Source: Sphingobacterium kitahiroshimense
GTDB lineage: Bacteria; Bacteroidota; Bacteroidia; Sphingobacteriales; Sphingobacteriaceae
Assembly: GCF_025961315.1 (NCBI RefSeq)
Contig: NZ_JAOQNK010000001.1
Span: 682,001 to 746,000, forward strand
Direction of reading: 5' to 3'
Length of the DNA: 64,000 bases
A model generated the notes under the pieces. It made no database searches. It was given only the letters and a program-made list of their open reading frames with translations, and was not told the origin of the DNA. Position numbers and translations under genes: made by a program. Below are positions 32,894-42,661 of this stretch, piece by piece; within the stretch, counting starts at the first letter, position 1, and every line of letters begins with the position of its first letter.

Positions 32894-35155
32894 TTAGTTT
32901 TGTTTTTTATTGTTCATTTTGAACTCTTCAAACTCCTTGAATAACCGTAAGAGTTTAAATGTAGAGCTGATCAGCTCGTTTGTCTCTAACAGGATTGAGA
33001 AGTAAAGTTTACTGTTCTTAGGACTATTTTCTGTTGTCCGGATATGGTCAATCTGCTTGTCCAAAAGATCGTTAATAACCTTCTGAAGCTGATCGCGCTG
33101 TTTCATGGTTGAATCAAGCTTTAAGAAGTCACGGCGCTTATACAAACTATATACTTCAGCGTACCAGTTACCCAGCTCATCAGCAACTAACCTCAGATCA
33201 TTCCCCTGATATTCCTTAAGCAGTTTATGGTTGTTATCGACGTGATTGTGTGCATTGCCAGCAATTACATAAAGATTCTCGACGATATCCTGCAGATAAC
33301 CTAAGGAAATAATGTAGAATCTGCTTCCTTTAACGGAAGTGTCATCCAGATTGCGAATAAAGTTGTAAAGGTTGTCGTTGGTCGAATCCAGATCACGCAA
33401 GAATTTCTTAATCAATTTCTTGTTCATCGAAAGCGTCGTCAAATCGTTCTTGGTAAGACCGTCTACAATCTCTTTATAGAAGATATTGGACTTGGCAAAA
33501 ACTTCACTGATCTGATTGGCACTAGCGTCAGAAACCTGCTGTAAGGTATGGATATCTTCTCTACCAAGTTTCAATTTACGCTCTGCCTGTGCTGCGACTT
33601 TCTTTTTATGGCTTTTAGCATTAAATACTAAGAGAATGGCCAAGAATATAAGTGCACCAACAAAGGTAATAATCCCTCCTATTTTAAGTAAATATGCGAT
33701 GATAAACGCACCCGCAAAAGCAGTAGCAGCAGTAAGAAACCAGCCTCCGATGACATGGAATACACCAGAGACACGGTATACTGCACTTTCTCTATCCCAA
33801 GCTCTGTCGGCAAAAGCAGTTCCCATCGCAACCATAAATGTGACGTAGGTTGTAGACAGAGGAAGCTTCATCGATGTTCCTAAAGCAATAAGACTGCTGG
33901 CCACCATTAGGTTGACAGAAGCGCGCACCATGTCAAACATTGGCTCCTCCTCCTTATTCTTTTTCCCTAAGGAAGTATTTTCGAAACGGCTATCTAAACG
34001 AGATCGTAAGGTTCGTGGCATCAGATAACTAATTGCTCCTCCAATATTTACAAAGCCGCGTACTATCCAACGTGATAAGGTGTTAGGCTCAAATTTTTCG
34101 GAACCACCGTCTTGACTACTTAAACTCATTTCCGTTTCAATAACGGTTTTGGCTTTTTTAGATGTCCATAAGGTAATCATCATGATACCACCTGCGATAA
34201 ATAATATCCAAGCTGGGGCAACAATATCCGCCGAAGCTAATTCTGACATCATATAGGTGTCCGGATTGCCACCAGATGCCTGGAAGAAACCGATGGCCTG
34301 AATGGCTGCTACAGGTACTCCGATAAAGTTAACCAGATCGTTTCCTGCAAAGGATAAAGCTAAAGCGAATGTACCAACACCGATAATGACCTTAAGGATG
34401 TTCACTTTTAACCTGATAAGTATAAAACTAAAGACCGTGAACAGCACAAAGCTTCCCAAGATCAACTGCAGCTCGTGCATGTTAATCCACTCCTTCGTCG
34501 CTTTATCGATAAAAGAAACGGTCTTCATTCCTTTAATCAGGATAAAATAACTTATGGATGCTAAGGCGATACCTCCAAATATAACTCCGAAGGATTTGAT
34601 CTTACGTTCGTACTGAAAGGTGAATATGAGTCGAGAAAGGTATTGTACCGCCATACCTACAGTGAAGGACAGGACCACGGATAAGAGGATGCTGATAACA
34701 ATCTCGGAGGCCTTCTCTGTATTAATATACTGTGAAAGCGTTGACCAATCGCCTGAGGTACTTACTATTTTATAGAGTCCTAGACAGACCGCAGCCCCTA
34801 GTAGCTCAAAGACGATGGATACTGTTGTAGAGGTCGGGAGTCCGAAATAGTTAAATACATCAAGGAGTATGATGTCTGTAATCATGACGGCGAGGAAGAT
34901 AACTATAACATCATTAAAACTGAACATACCAGGAACGTAAATTCCACTTCTTGCAATCTCCATCATTCCACTTGAGAAAACCGCCCCAGACAATATACCC
35001 GCACTAGCGAGAATCATGATCAGGCGGAAAGAAATAGCTTTGGAGCCAATAGCCGAATTTAAAAAATTGACAGCATCATTGGTTACGCCGACCATGAGGT
35101 CGATAATCCCTAAAGTGATCAGCGTAATAATTACGAGATATAAATAATTGTCCAT
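32894..35155 (-). CDS. PiT-family inorganic phosphate transporter with C-terminal PhoU-like domain
   Basis: A 753-aa inner-membrane carrier. The N-terminal signature GVTNDAVNFLNSAIGSKA and the internal repeat GNDLVNFIGVPVAA are the two PiT motifs that mark phosphate symporters, usually cation-coupled. About 10-12 membrane segments span residues 1-520. Residues about 545-753 form a soluble helical domain (QQVSDASANQISEVFAKSNI...LRDLDSTNDNLYNFIRNLDD) resembling PhoU/PitA-regulator (DUF47-like) proteins, here fused instead of encoded beside the carrier. Start confirmed by the family opening MDNYLYLVIITLI. A TACCTTTG box lies upstream. Confidence 0.92.
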   Translation of the reverse strand: MDNYLYLVIITLITLGIIDLMVGVTNDAVNFLNSAIGSKAISFRLIMILASAGILSGAVFSSGMMEIARSGIYVPGMFSFNDVIVIFLAVMITDIILLDVFNYFGLPTSTTVSIVFELLGAAVCLGLYKIVSTSGDWSTLSQYINTEKASEIVISILLSVVLSFTVGMAVQYLSRLIFTFQYERKIKSFGVIFGGIALASISYFILIKGMKTVSFIDKATKEWINMHELQLILGSFVLFTVFSFILIRLKVNILKVIIGVGTFALALSFAGNDLVNFIGVPVAAIQAIGFFQASGGNPDTYMMSELASADIVAPAWILFIAGGIMMITLWTSKKAKTVIETEMSLSSQDGGSEKFEPNTLSRWIVRGFVNIGGAISYLMPRTLRSRLDSRFENTSLGKKNKEEEPMFDMVRASVNLMVASSLIALGTSMKLPLSTTYVTFMVAMGTAFADRAWDRESAVYRVSGVFHVIGGWFLTAATAFAGAFIIAYLLKIGGIITFVGALIFLAILLVFNAKSHKKKVAAQAERKLKLGREDIHTLQQVSDASANQISEVFAKSNIFYKEIVDGLTKNDLTTLSMNKKLIKKFLRDLDSTNDNLYNFIRNLDDTSVKGSRFYIISLGYLQDIVENLYVIAGNAHNHVDNNHKLLKEYQGNDLRLVADELGNWYAEVYSLYKRRDFLKLDSTMKQRDQLQKVINDLLDKQIDHIRTTENSPKNSKLYFSILLETNELISSTFKLLRLFKEFEEFKMNNKKQN

Positions 35156-35169
35156 AGTTATTATTTTTG

Positions 35170-35177
35170 CAAAGGTA
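35170..35177 (-). promoter_or_regulatory. Candidate Bacteroidota -7 element of the PiT gene
   Basis: TACCTTTG on the minus strand, 15 bases before the ATG, fits the TAnnTTTG -7 consensus. The -33 region is only weakly matched, and the leader would be very short. Confidence 0.45.
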
Positions 35178-35641
35178 TGAACAAAAGGTGAGCCATATAT
35201 TAAGTTAATGTTAAGTGTTGCTTTTGTTAATATTGAATAGGATTAACTATCCACTTATGCTAAAGTATTTTGTTTTCAGGTATTTATTCTAATAATAGAA
35301 TAGCACAATGTTTCATCACTGTCTTTTCAACTACACTTGAATAATCCGGCTATTTCAACGAATTATTATACTGCTTTAGATCATTCTCCATATCATATAA
35401 TTCAGCTCAGTTTTAGCTGCATAAATCCCTTCAATGATCGTTTTCTTTTCGCCTTCCGAATAGGTTGAAAAATATGCAAAAACACCGGGCTCATCCAATA
35501 AGTAAAGCGAAAATTGCTTGGGACATCGATGGCATAATTATCCTTCTAGAGGTCTATCTATACATGATCTCCCTCCTGCTTATTAATCAATTTCTTGATT
35601 TTTACTTTTACAGGTAGAAAAAGCTGTCCAGATCCCGTAGA
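35178..35641. other. Intergenic stretch with a possible YdeI/OmdA-like relic
   Basis: Between about 35340 and 35540 the minus strand, with frame changes, reads LYLLDEPGVFAYF, then STYSEGEKKTIIEGIYAAKT and a basic end. The Y..L....K..I..WI..AK.E layout resembles the C-terminus of YdeI/OmdA-type proteins, but several frameshifts are needed. I treat it as a dead relic of uncertain family. The rest is leader DNA for the divergent transporter and channel genes. Confidence 0.35.
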
Positions 35642-35653
35642 TTGGAGATTGTA

Positions 35654-37090
35654 ATGTACAAATTCAAAATCAATCACTTTAGATCTAAAGATGAGAACTC
35701 TGTAGATGAGATCAAAAAACCATCTATTTATTTTTTTGTAGATTTGTTTGTTAATATGCAGAAATCAAATAGTATTAACATTACCGGACAAACAACAAGT
35801 TCAATCTACCAGTGGACATTTAACCTTGCTGAGACAATAGGAGTACACGATAAAACAGCACATATTCTAAGTGCCACTTTTCTCATTATTGTATCTTTTA
35901 TCTTCTTGCTGTTCTTAGATTATTTTCTACGTTTCTTTTTCAATTCAATCGTTACCAGGTTTATTAAAAAAAGTAAAACTAATTGGGATGATAAATTATT
36001 TCAAAATAAGGTCCAGATTCACTTAAGCCGTTTTATATTGATAGCAATTGCACAGCAGTTTCTACCTAACATATTTATCGGCTTCCCTTCTTTTATAGAC
36101 GTACTAACAAAACTGCTTGGTATTTTGATGATCTTCGCTATTTATGGTGTGGCTAATGCACTGTTAAAGACTGCAAGAGATATACTTCGTTCATCTAAAG
36201 GTTTTGTAGATAAACCTGTTGACAGTTATATTCAGGTGTTACAGATATTTTTGATATTTGTTGTTGGAACTCTTATTGTTTCTGTAATTACAGGAAATTC
36301 TCCTTGGTCATTTCTTGTTTCACTAGGAGCTGCCTCTGCTATTTTGATGCTGGTATTTAAAGATACCATTCTTGGTTTTGTAGCAAGTATACAGGTCTCT
36401 GCTAATGATTCGGTACGTGTTGGAGATTGGATAGAAATGCCTAAATATGGTGTTGATGGCGATATACTCCAAATAAATCTAAACAATGTACGCGTGCAGA
36501 ACTGGGACAAGACAATTGTTACCATACCGACATATACCTTGCTGAGCGATTCCTTCAAAAACTATAGAGGTATGCAGGAAAGCGGAGGAAGAAGAATTAA
36601 AAGATCCATTTATATCAAAATATCCACCATTAGGTATCTCAGCGATGAAGAAATTCAGGAACTTAAAAAGATTGTACTTTTAACACCTTTTATTGAAAAA
36701 AGAGAAAGAGAAATAAAAGAATATAATACAAAAAACAAAATTGACCCCAAAGTTCTTGTAAACGGGAGAAGAATGACAAATATTGGATTATTCAGGGCCT
36801 ATATTAAAGCCTATGCAATACAAAATCCAGACATTCACCAGGAATTAACCCTATTAGTGCGTCAGTTGGCGCCAAATGAATATGGACTTCCTTTGGAACT
36901 GTATATGTTTACTAAAGGAACACAATGGTCATTTTTTGAGGATACGATGTCCGATATTTTTGATCATTTATTTGCAGCTATTAAATCTTTTGACTTAGAA
37001 GTCTTTGAACTGCCTGCATCTGATGATGTTCGGATGCATTTAAATCAAAAACATGTGCCATCAATTTCAAAGCCCCAGAACATACGGTAG
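35654..37090 (+). CDS. MscS-family mechanosensitive ion channel (YbdG-like)
   Basis: A 478-aa inner-membrane protein from ATG 35654. Four to five membrane segments lie between residues about 70 and 245. The pore-lining helix and following beta domain are recognisable: LVSLGAASAILMLVFKDTIL, GFVASIQVSANDSVRVGDWI, then GDILQINLNNVRVQNWDKTI and VTIPTYTLLSDSFKNY. The long C-terminal part and the EMPKYGVDG stretch resemble E. coli YbdG rather than MscS itself. Such channels open under hypo-osmotic stress and let solutes out. The next gene is a BCCT uptake carrier in the same direction, so import and release of osmolytes are encoded side by side. Confidence 0.9.
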   Translation: MYKFKINHFRSKDENSVDEIKKPSIYFFVDLFVNMQKSNSINITGQTTSSIYQWTFNLAETIGVHDKTAHILSATFLIIVSFIFLLFLDYFLRFFFNSIVTRFIKKSKTNWDDKLFQNKVQIHLSRFILIAIAQQFLPNIFIGFPSFIDVLTKLLGILMIFAIYGVANALLKTARDILRSSKGFVDKPVDSYIQVLQIFLIFVVGTLIVSVITGNSPWSFLVSLGAASAILMLVFKDTILGFVASIQVSANDSVRVGDWIEMPKYGVDGDILQINLNNVRVQNWDKTIVTIPTYTLLSDSFKNYRGMQESGGRRIKRSIYIKISTIRYLSDEEIQELKKIVLLTPFIEKREREIKEYNTKNKIDPKVLVNGRRMTNIGLFRAYIKAYAIQNPDIHQELTLLVRQLAPNEYGLPLELYMFTKGTQWSFFEDTMSDIFDHLFAAIKSFDLEVFELPASDDVRMHLNQKHVPSISKPQNIR

Positions 37091-37356
37091 CATTTCTTTA
37101 ATCTGGAGCTAAAAAAATATTCAATTCATTAGTGCAACCTATTTCTAAAAGATTTTGCCATAGCAAAAGATCTACTTATAAAATTCTGAAAAGAATGAAA
37201 ACTTATTTGGAGTGATTCCGTTCTAGTATTATGGGTTTTTAATATGAAGAAAATACCCCACTGACATCATGCAATATTAACAACAAAAACAGACCACAAC
37301 ATTATTTTATTTCAACTACATAAGCTTAATACGTTGAATCTTAAAATCAAACTTTA

Positions 37357-39378
37357 ATGAAATTAACTAATCTCTTAAAGCTAAAGAGCACCTTTGTGCC
37401 TGGTATTATTTTACCCAGTCTCATCTTTATACTTGGTATTACTTTTTTATCAAGCTTTTTCCCGGTGAGAGCAAATTACTACCTGAATATTCTAAAAACT
37501 TTCTTGTTTGAAAATATGAACTGGCTCTATGTCATGGTTGTAACTATTTTTGTGCTCTTCCTACTTTTTTTAATATTTAGCAAATATGGAAGCATAAGAT
37601 TAGGTGCCAATGATACGAAACCTGAGTTCTCTTTTTTCTCATGGATATCTATGTTATTTGCAGCCGGTATGGGTATTGGATTAATGTACTTCAGTGTCGC
37701 AGAACCGATGTCCCACTACACAGATCCCTCGGTAGCCGGACTAACGTCCGCTGCACGTGCTAAAGACGCTCAATTATACACGTTTTTCCATTGGGGTATA
37801 CATGCTTGGGCAATATATGGAGTCGTAGGACTTTCACTCGCTTATTTCACGTATCGGTATAAACTACCCTTATCATTAAGAAGTTGTTTTTATCCAATAC
37901 TAAAAGACAAAATACAAGGTCGCGCTGGCGATATTGTTGACATGTTTGCTTTGTGCAGCACTTTCTTTGGTATTACAACCACATTGGGTTTTGGTGTAGT
38001 GCAGCTCACTGCCGGCTTAGTACATCTGGGAATAATTCCAGAAAGTAATTTTATGTATCAGGTTATCATCGTCATCGTAATCATGACCATCGCCATTCTG
38101 TCGGCTACATCTGGAGTTACAAAAGGTGTTAAAATATTAAGTCAAATAAACATAATAGCGGCATTGGTTCTGATATTATTTGTCCTTATTTTAGGTCCGA
38201 CTACTTTTTTATTGGGAACATTTTCTGAAGGTTTAGGTGAATATATTAATGCCTTCTTTCATCTCACATTTAATACCCATGCACATGAACCCGAGCGTCA
38301 GCAATGGTTCTTCAATTGGACTATACTCTATTGGGCCTGGTGGATATCCTGGTCTCCATATGTAGGTCTATTTATCGCTAAAATATCCAAAGGAAGGACA
38401 ATTAGGGAGTTTATCAGTGCTGTGCTCATTATACCTTCAGTATTTAATTTTATGTGGATGACTATATTTGGCAATAGTGCCATATGGATGGATCAACACC
38501 AGGCTAATGGTGCTCTTAGCGCTATAGTTGCTAATACTGATGTACTTCTTTTCAAATTTTTTGAATTCTTTCCGCTACAACAGATAACAAACATACTTTC
38601 CATTTTTATAATTTTCATTTTCTTTGTGACATCAGCCGATTCGGGCATTTATGTGATGAACAGCATTTCTTCAAACAATGCCGCAAAATCACCTAAATGG
38701 CAGTATATTTTCTGGGGGGTGTTACTGGCCATACTTGCTTTAGTACTTCTAAATGCCGGCGGCCTAAAATCTTTACAAACAATGACTTTGATCACAGCCC
38801 TCCCCTTTTCTATCATTATGTTATTGTTTTGCTACTGTCTCATGAAAGCACTCACCATCGATACTGAATATCATGCGCGTGAATTTTCGCACTCCACAAA
38901 CAATTGGTCCGGTGAATACTGGAAAGAGCGCTTAGGACGTATTCTATCCTACAAAGACCGAAATACAATAGATGCATACTTAAAAAATACCGTGTTTCCC
39001 GCTTTCCAAGAACTCGCTGAAGAATTTGGTTCTAAAGGGATTATCGCTACTGTAAATTTAAAATCTGAAAGCCCCTCATCTGTTGAAATCGAAATCAAGC
39101 ACGATGCTATGACTGATTTTCGATATGGCGTAAAAAGTCAACTCGAAAAAATATCAGACTTTTTACGTGAAGAAGAAAATGCGCCCGATATCGGTACAAT
39201 GAAAACACATGTACCCATGACTTATTTTGGTGACGAACGCGAGGGTTATGACATTCAGTATTTTACGAAAAACGAAATTATTAGTGATGTGCTGAAACAG
39301 TATGAACGTTTTTTGTCCCTATCATCAGATGAGAAAAATGCGATATTCATAGGGAGTAATTTAAAAGATCAAGGTTAA
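37357..39378 (+). CDS. BCCT-family choline/glycine betaine-type transporter
   Basis: A 673-aa membrane carrier with about 12 transmembrane helices (residues 10-500). The BCCT signature lies at about 325-345: WTILYWAWWISWSPYVGLFI. GMGIGLMYFSVAEPMSHY is the conserved substrate-site helix. Residues about 505-673 are hydrophilic and resemble the long C-terminal osmosensing tail of BetT proteins. It is expected to import betaine, choline or carnitine with Na+ or H+ under high osmolarity; the substrate is not fixed. It lies 266 bases after the MscS-type channel. Confidence 0.93.
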   Translation: MKLTNLLKLKSTFVPGIILPSLIFILGITFLSSFFPVRANYYLNILKTFLFENMNWLYVMVVTIFVLFLLFLIFSKYGSIRLGANDTKPEFSFFSWISMLFAAGMGIGLMYFSVAEPMSHYTDPSVAGLTSAARAKDAQLYTFFHWGIHAWAIYGVVGLSLAYFTYRYKLPLSLRSCFYPILKDKIQGRAGDIVDMFALCSTFFGITTTLGFGVVQLTAGLVHLGIIPESNFMYQVIIVIVIMTIAILSATSGVTKGVKILSQINIIAALVLILFVLILGPTTFLLGTFSEGLGEYINAFFHLTFNTHAHEPERQQWFFNWTILYWAWWISWSPYVGLFIAKISKGRTIREFISAVLIIPSVFNFMWMTIFGNSAIWMDQHQANGALSAIVANTDVLLFKFFEFFPLQQITNILSIFIIFIFFVTSADSGIYVMNSISSNNAAKSPKWQYIFWGVLLAILALVLLNAGGLKSLQTMTLITALPFSIIMLLFCYCLMKALTIDTEYHAREFSHSTNNWSGEYWKERLGRILSYKDRNTIDAYLKNTVFPAFQELAEEFGSKGIIATVNLKSESPSSVEIEIKHDAMTDFRYGVKSQLEKISDFLREEENAPDIGTMKTHVPMTYFGDEREGYDIQYFTKNEIISDVLKQYERFLSLSSDEKNAIFIGSNLKDQG

Positions 39379-39386
39379 TATGTACA

Positions 39387-39572
39387 ATGCAATATGATAA
39401 AAAACTAATAGCTTTAGGAAAGCTAACTATCTATTATTTTAATCCGAATGCTATTGATAAAAATAATTCAAGTTTTAATTACCTCGAATTCGGGGTAATT
39501 GGACAAGAAGCCGGAACAAATAGATTTATTATGTCTGTAAGTCAATGGATAGAAAGAACACAGGCTAGATGA
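39387..39572 (+). CDS. Small hypothetical frame after the BCCT gene (61 aa)
   Basis: Begins eight bases after the transporter stop. Reads ALGKLTIYYFNPNAIDKNNS then a YLEFGVIGQEAGTNRFIMSV segment, protein-like but without recognised family. A following short frame, from the ATG at 39571, continues with a WWDKFSDLPINIQ run. It could be the broken end of a lost gene rather than a complete product. Confidence 0.35.
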   Translation: MQYDKKLIALGKLTIYYFNPNAIDKNNSSFNYLEFGVIGQEAGTNRFIMSVSQWIERTQAR

Positions 39573-39840
39573 ATGGTTATAAAGATCGGACGACATGGTG
39601 GGACAAGTTCAGTGACCTACCAATAAATATTCAGACTCAAAACATTATCAGCTGCCTTTTAAAAACATATCATAGAATATAATTTTCAACTGATTTAGTT
39701 ATATTCGTGAACTATATATTTCAAATAATTTCATCATTATACAGAAATGAAATGGGTCGCAGTTTTTACGACTTGTACTAATATTGACCGAAATGTCTCT
39801 GAACAAATACGGGCTTGATTCCTGGACATCTCTGTAAATA
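39573..39840. other. Non-coding stretch upstream of mgtC
   Basis: Apart from the short frame noted above I see only A/T-rich sequence. The stretch continues to the mgtC leader. Confidence 0.35.
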
Positions 39841-39872
39841 GGTTTGCAAAATAGCTAATTGCTTTTGCAACC
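39841..39872 (+). promoter_or_regulatory. Hairpin in the presumed mgtC leader
   Basis: ggtttgcaaaa (39841-39851) pairs with ttttgcaacc (39863-39872) over 10 bases with one bulge; loop of 11. It lies 57 bases before the MgtC ATG. It could be a leader regulatory structure or a terminator-like stem, but there is no T-run. Confidence 0.35.
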
Positions 39873-39928
39873 TTAACACACTCAGTCAAAACAGTTAAAA
39901 GAAGCAACAAATATAAGAAAATTTACGA

Positions 39929-40564
39929 ATGGATTTTACAGTAGAAATTAAAGACATGGTAGCAATGGTTATTTCTATCATATGTGGAGGAGCCATTGGC
40001 TTTGAGCGGGAATACAAGAATAAGTCTGCCGGCTTTCGAACAATAATTCTAATTTCACTGGGTTCGACAATTTTCACCATTGTTTCCCAGCATGGTGCAG
40101 GTACTGATGACCGAATTTCGGCAAATATTATTACAGGTATTGGATTTATTGGAGCAGGTGTGATTTTTAAAGACAAAATTTCTATTCGTGGCTTGACGAC
40201 TGCTGCTGTAATCTGGACTTCTGCAGCAATCGGAATGACAGCAGGAATAGGTTATCACGCGCTTGCGCTATGCCTAACTTTAATTACTCTTGGAGTATTA
40301 TTAATGGTTACCAGAGTGGAACGAATGATTGCACAACTACAAAAAGAACAGCTCTTGAGTGTAACCTTTCGTGATCCTGACTTTAATCAGATCCCACAAT
40401 TGGAAAATATTTTAAATACAAAAGGACTTACTTTAGAACGGATGGAAATTGTAAAAGAAAACGATCATTTAATAGTAAACTTCAAAGTATCAGGCAAAAA
40501 GAAATACTTATTAGAGATGAGCGAAACACTTGCTACCCGATCAGAAATCTTAAGCTTCTCTTAA
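39929..40564 (+). CDS. MgtC/SapB-family membrane protein
   Basis: A 211-aa inner-membrane protein with four or five helices in the first ~130 residues. Family motifs are present: GGAIGFEREYKNKSAGFRTI (the GxERE..k.AGlRT signature), LGSTIFTI, ANIITGIGFIGAGVIFKD and GLTTAAVIWTSAAIGMTAG. The soluble C-terminal part (about 130-211) looks like a small ACT-like regulatory domain. MgtC proteins matter for growth at low magnesium and for regulation of ATP synthase in pathogens; here the role is unknown. The gene stands alone in this direction. Confidence 0.92.
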   Translation: MDFTVEIKDMVAMVISIICGGAIGFEREYKNKSAGFRTIILISLGSTIFTIVSQHGAGTDDRISANIITGIGFIGAGVIFKDKISIRGLTTAAVIWTSAAIGMTAGIGYHALALCLTLITLGVLLMVTRVERMIAQLQKEQLLSVTFRDPDFNQIPQLENILNTKGLTLERMEIVKENDHLIVNFKVSGKKKYLLEMSETLATRSEILSFS

Positions 40565-40865
40565 TTCCACAAAAAGCTGATCGTTGATGTTAACGCTAGA
40601 TGGGTTCAAATATTTCCCTTTGCAAGGTTTGTCACAGATAACGAATTAAAAATAAATCGACTGCTATTACTTTTTTTTATAACGTTTGCAAGTCACTTAT
40701 CAATTTCACAAATGTAATCCAAATGGATTAAGCTTTTTTGGGAAGTATAAACTGATCAGTGTAGTCAATTCCTTTGAAACTTGGCTTCCATGATAAATTT
40801 TTCAAATATGATGCAATAGTCGGAAACCTCTGAATGCTACGATTACGAAGACAATTTAATCTACC
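40565..40865. other. Intergenic stretch with a weak coding trace
   Basis: On the minus strand about 35 codons near 40740-40860 read RFPTIASYLKNLSWKPSFKG, then IDYTDQFILPKK and a stop. The stretch lies 5' of the GNAT gene end and has no start. Likely a leftover. Nothing else seen. Confidence 0.35.
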
Positions 40866-41381
40866 TTATTTTAAAATTTTCTCAAAGGCTTTTCTTGGAC
40901 TTCCTCTGAATATTACTTCACCACAATAGTGATAGCTCATTTTTTGCAATATCCAAAGCATGCCCGTATTATCAAAATTAGTATCAACCTTTACACTATA
41001 AATATTATGTTTAAGTGCAAAATCTTCGATATGCTGCAACATTATCTGAGCCAATCCTTGACCAAGATACTTTTCAGAAATTGCAACCCTGTGGTAAACC
41101 ACAAAATCACCATTAGTCAACCAAGATCCATTTATTTTAGCATACGCTGGTTCATCATTTATCAAAATAGCACAATAACCAATGATAATATCATTATCAA
41201 CCAATACGTAACCAAAAGTGTTCTTAATATCATTTTCGATAACACATAGATTGGGATAGCCATCTTGCCATTGCGTACTACCATCTTCTTTTCGTCTATT
41301 GATCGCTTTTTCTAAAATTTTCCAAATTTGAAAAGCGTCTCCTGCTGTAGCCTGTCTAAAAGAATATTTCATATTATTCAT
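40866..41381 (-). CDS. GNAT-family N-acetyltransferase
   Basis: A 171-aa acetyltransferase. RQATAGDAFQIWKILEKAI opens the fold; the acetyl-CoA loop is VAISEKYLGQGLAQIML; DTNFDNTGMLWILQKMSYHY is the usual motif B. Substrate unknown. Its start overlaps the end of the MFS gene by eight bases, so the two are translated from one message (transporter first). A transporter plus acetyltransferase fits a detoxification pair. Confidence 0.88.
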   Translation of the reverse strand: MNNMKYSFRQATAGDAFQIWKILEKAINRRKEDGSTQWQDGYPNLCVIENDIKNTFGYVLVDNDIIIGYCAILINDEPAYAKINGSWLTNGDFVVYHRVAISEKYLGQGLAQIMLQHIEDFALKHNIYSVKVDTNFDNTGMLWILQKMSYHYCGEVIFRGSPRKAFEKILK

Positions 41382-42585
41382 GGATTGAAATTAATTTATA
41401 CTGTTCTATTGTTTGTTTAATTAGTGCAATTAAACAAATATTTACGATTGCCATAAAACTGATTACACATAAGAAAATTACCATACCAAATTGTTGAATA
41501 AGATATCCTCCAAGAAAAGGAGCTGTTGCTTGTGCTAGTAACGGCATCCTTGCAAGTCTTCCAAGAATCAAGGCGTAATTATCCCTACCATAAATAGATA
41601 ATGGCAATGTTCCTCTCAAAACTGAACGCATCCCGTTTCCTATACCAAATACTATTACTCCTGGTATTGCAAGTATTGGGGATACAAAAATCAATATCAT
41701 ACCCAAAAAAATGATTGTAGTAGAAATGAAAGACATTTCAATAGCGGTCCTTTTTCCAATGATCAACTCAATAACTCGTGCCATAGCTTGGCTTGGTCCT
41801 AAAAAAGCAATTACGATTAACACCATTGACATCTCGGTCTTGCCGTGTAATAATATTTCGATTAAATGTATGATAACGGTGGTGGTTATGACCGCACCAA
41901 GAGTAAAATTTGCTGATAATAAATAATACAATTTAGAACGTAAGAGCTCGACTGAGGATTCCAAGGTCTTATCCTTTAGTATGCTTTTGTTTCCTTCTTT
42001 ATTTTTGAAAACATACAGATGAATCGGGAATATAGTAATGATCAACAATATGGCATATGTATAGCAGGTATTTCTCCATCCAAAAATATCCAAAATATAG
42101 CTGGTAAATATCCAAGAAACAGAAGGTGCTAAACTAGATACCAGAGTGATCCAAACAATTGACTTTGCTACGTTAAAACTGTATCTTTTACCAATTGCAG
42201 CAAACAATGCATCATATAGACCCATTGCCATTGCTGTACCGATAATCACCCAACCTGCAGCAAACATCAGAAAATTACTTGAACTGCCGATGATGACCAA
42301 ACCTATCGCCATCACTAATCCCGAAAAAAGTAATACATCATGACGATCAGTATGCTGTAAAGTCCTACCCACTAAAGGTAACAGCAATCCTGAAACCAAT
42401 AGGGCAAGTGAAAGGCAACCATAAACTTGCTGATAAGACCAGCTCATTTCGGCTATAATGTCCTTTGCTAAGACAGACAGTAAAAAATACGAACCTCCCC
42501 AAAGTACGATTTGCGCTATACCCAAATTCAGAACTTTAAAAAAGTCCAACTTTTCACTTTCTATAGACTCAGATGCTGATTTCAT
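41374..42585 (-). CDS. MFS transporter
   Basis: A 403-aa membrane protein with 12 predicted helices. The NLGIAQIVLWGGSYFLLSVL start and the loop-2/3 region resemble MFS carriers of the CynX/OxlT-like or YfcJ type. No signature fixes the substrate. It overlaps the GNAT gene downstream and is divergent from a LysR regulator whose promoter region contains an inverted repeat, so LysR control is likely. Confidence 0.88.
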   Translation of the reverse strand: MKSASESIESEKLDFFKVLNLGIAQIVLWGGSYFLLSVLAKDIIAEMSWSYQQVYGCLSLALLVSGLLLPLVGRTLQHTDRHDVLLFSGLVMAIGLVIIGSSSNFLMFAAGWVIIGTAMAMGLYDALFAAIGKRYSFNVAKSIVWITLVSSLAPSVSWIFTSYILDIFGWRNTCYTYAILLIITIFPIHLYVFKNKEGNKSILKDKTLESSVELLRSKLYYLLSANFTLGAVITTTVIIHLIEILLHGKTEMSMVLIVIAFLGPSQAMARVIELIIGKRTAIEMSFISTTIIFLGMILIFVSPILAIPGVIVFGIGNGMRSVLRGTLPLSIYGRDNYALILGRLARMPLLAQATAPFLGGYLIQQFGMVIFLCVISFMAIVNICLIALIKQTIEQYKLISIHE

Positions 42586-42640
42586 ATAATGACAAATCTC
42601 TGTCCTTTTTTCAAATCGGCAAAACGTTTTTATTCTATCA

Positions 42641-42661
42641 CATCGATCGGTTTTTTCGATG
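42641..42661. promoter_or_regulatory. Candidate LysR-type operator
   Basis: Inverted repeat CATCG-N11-CGATG between the divergent MFS (start 42585) and LysR (start 42711) genes. It overlaps the -33 area of a candidate LysR promoter with TACCTTTG at 42680-42687. Spacing and position fit a LysR site, but it is based on one instance. Confidence 0.4.

Noticed and set aside
33516-34550. Plus-strand frames within the PiT transporter
   Set aside because: Hydrophobic antisense shadows of membrane helices.
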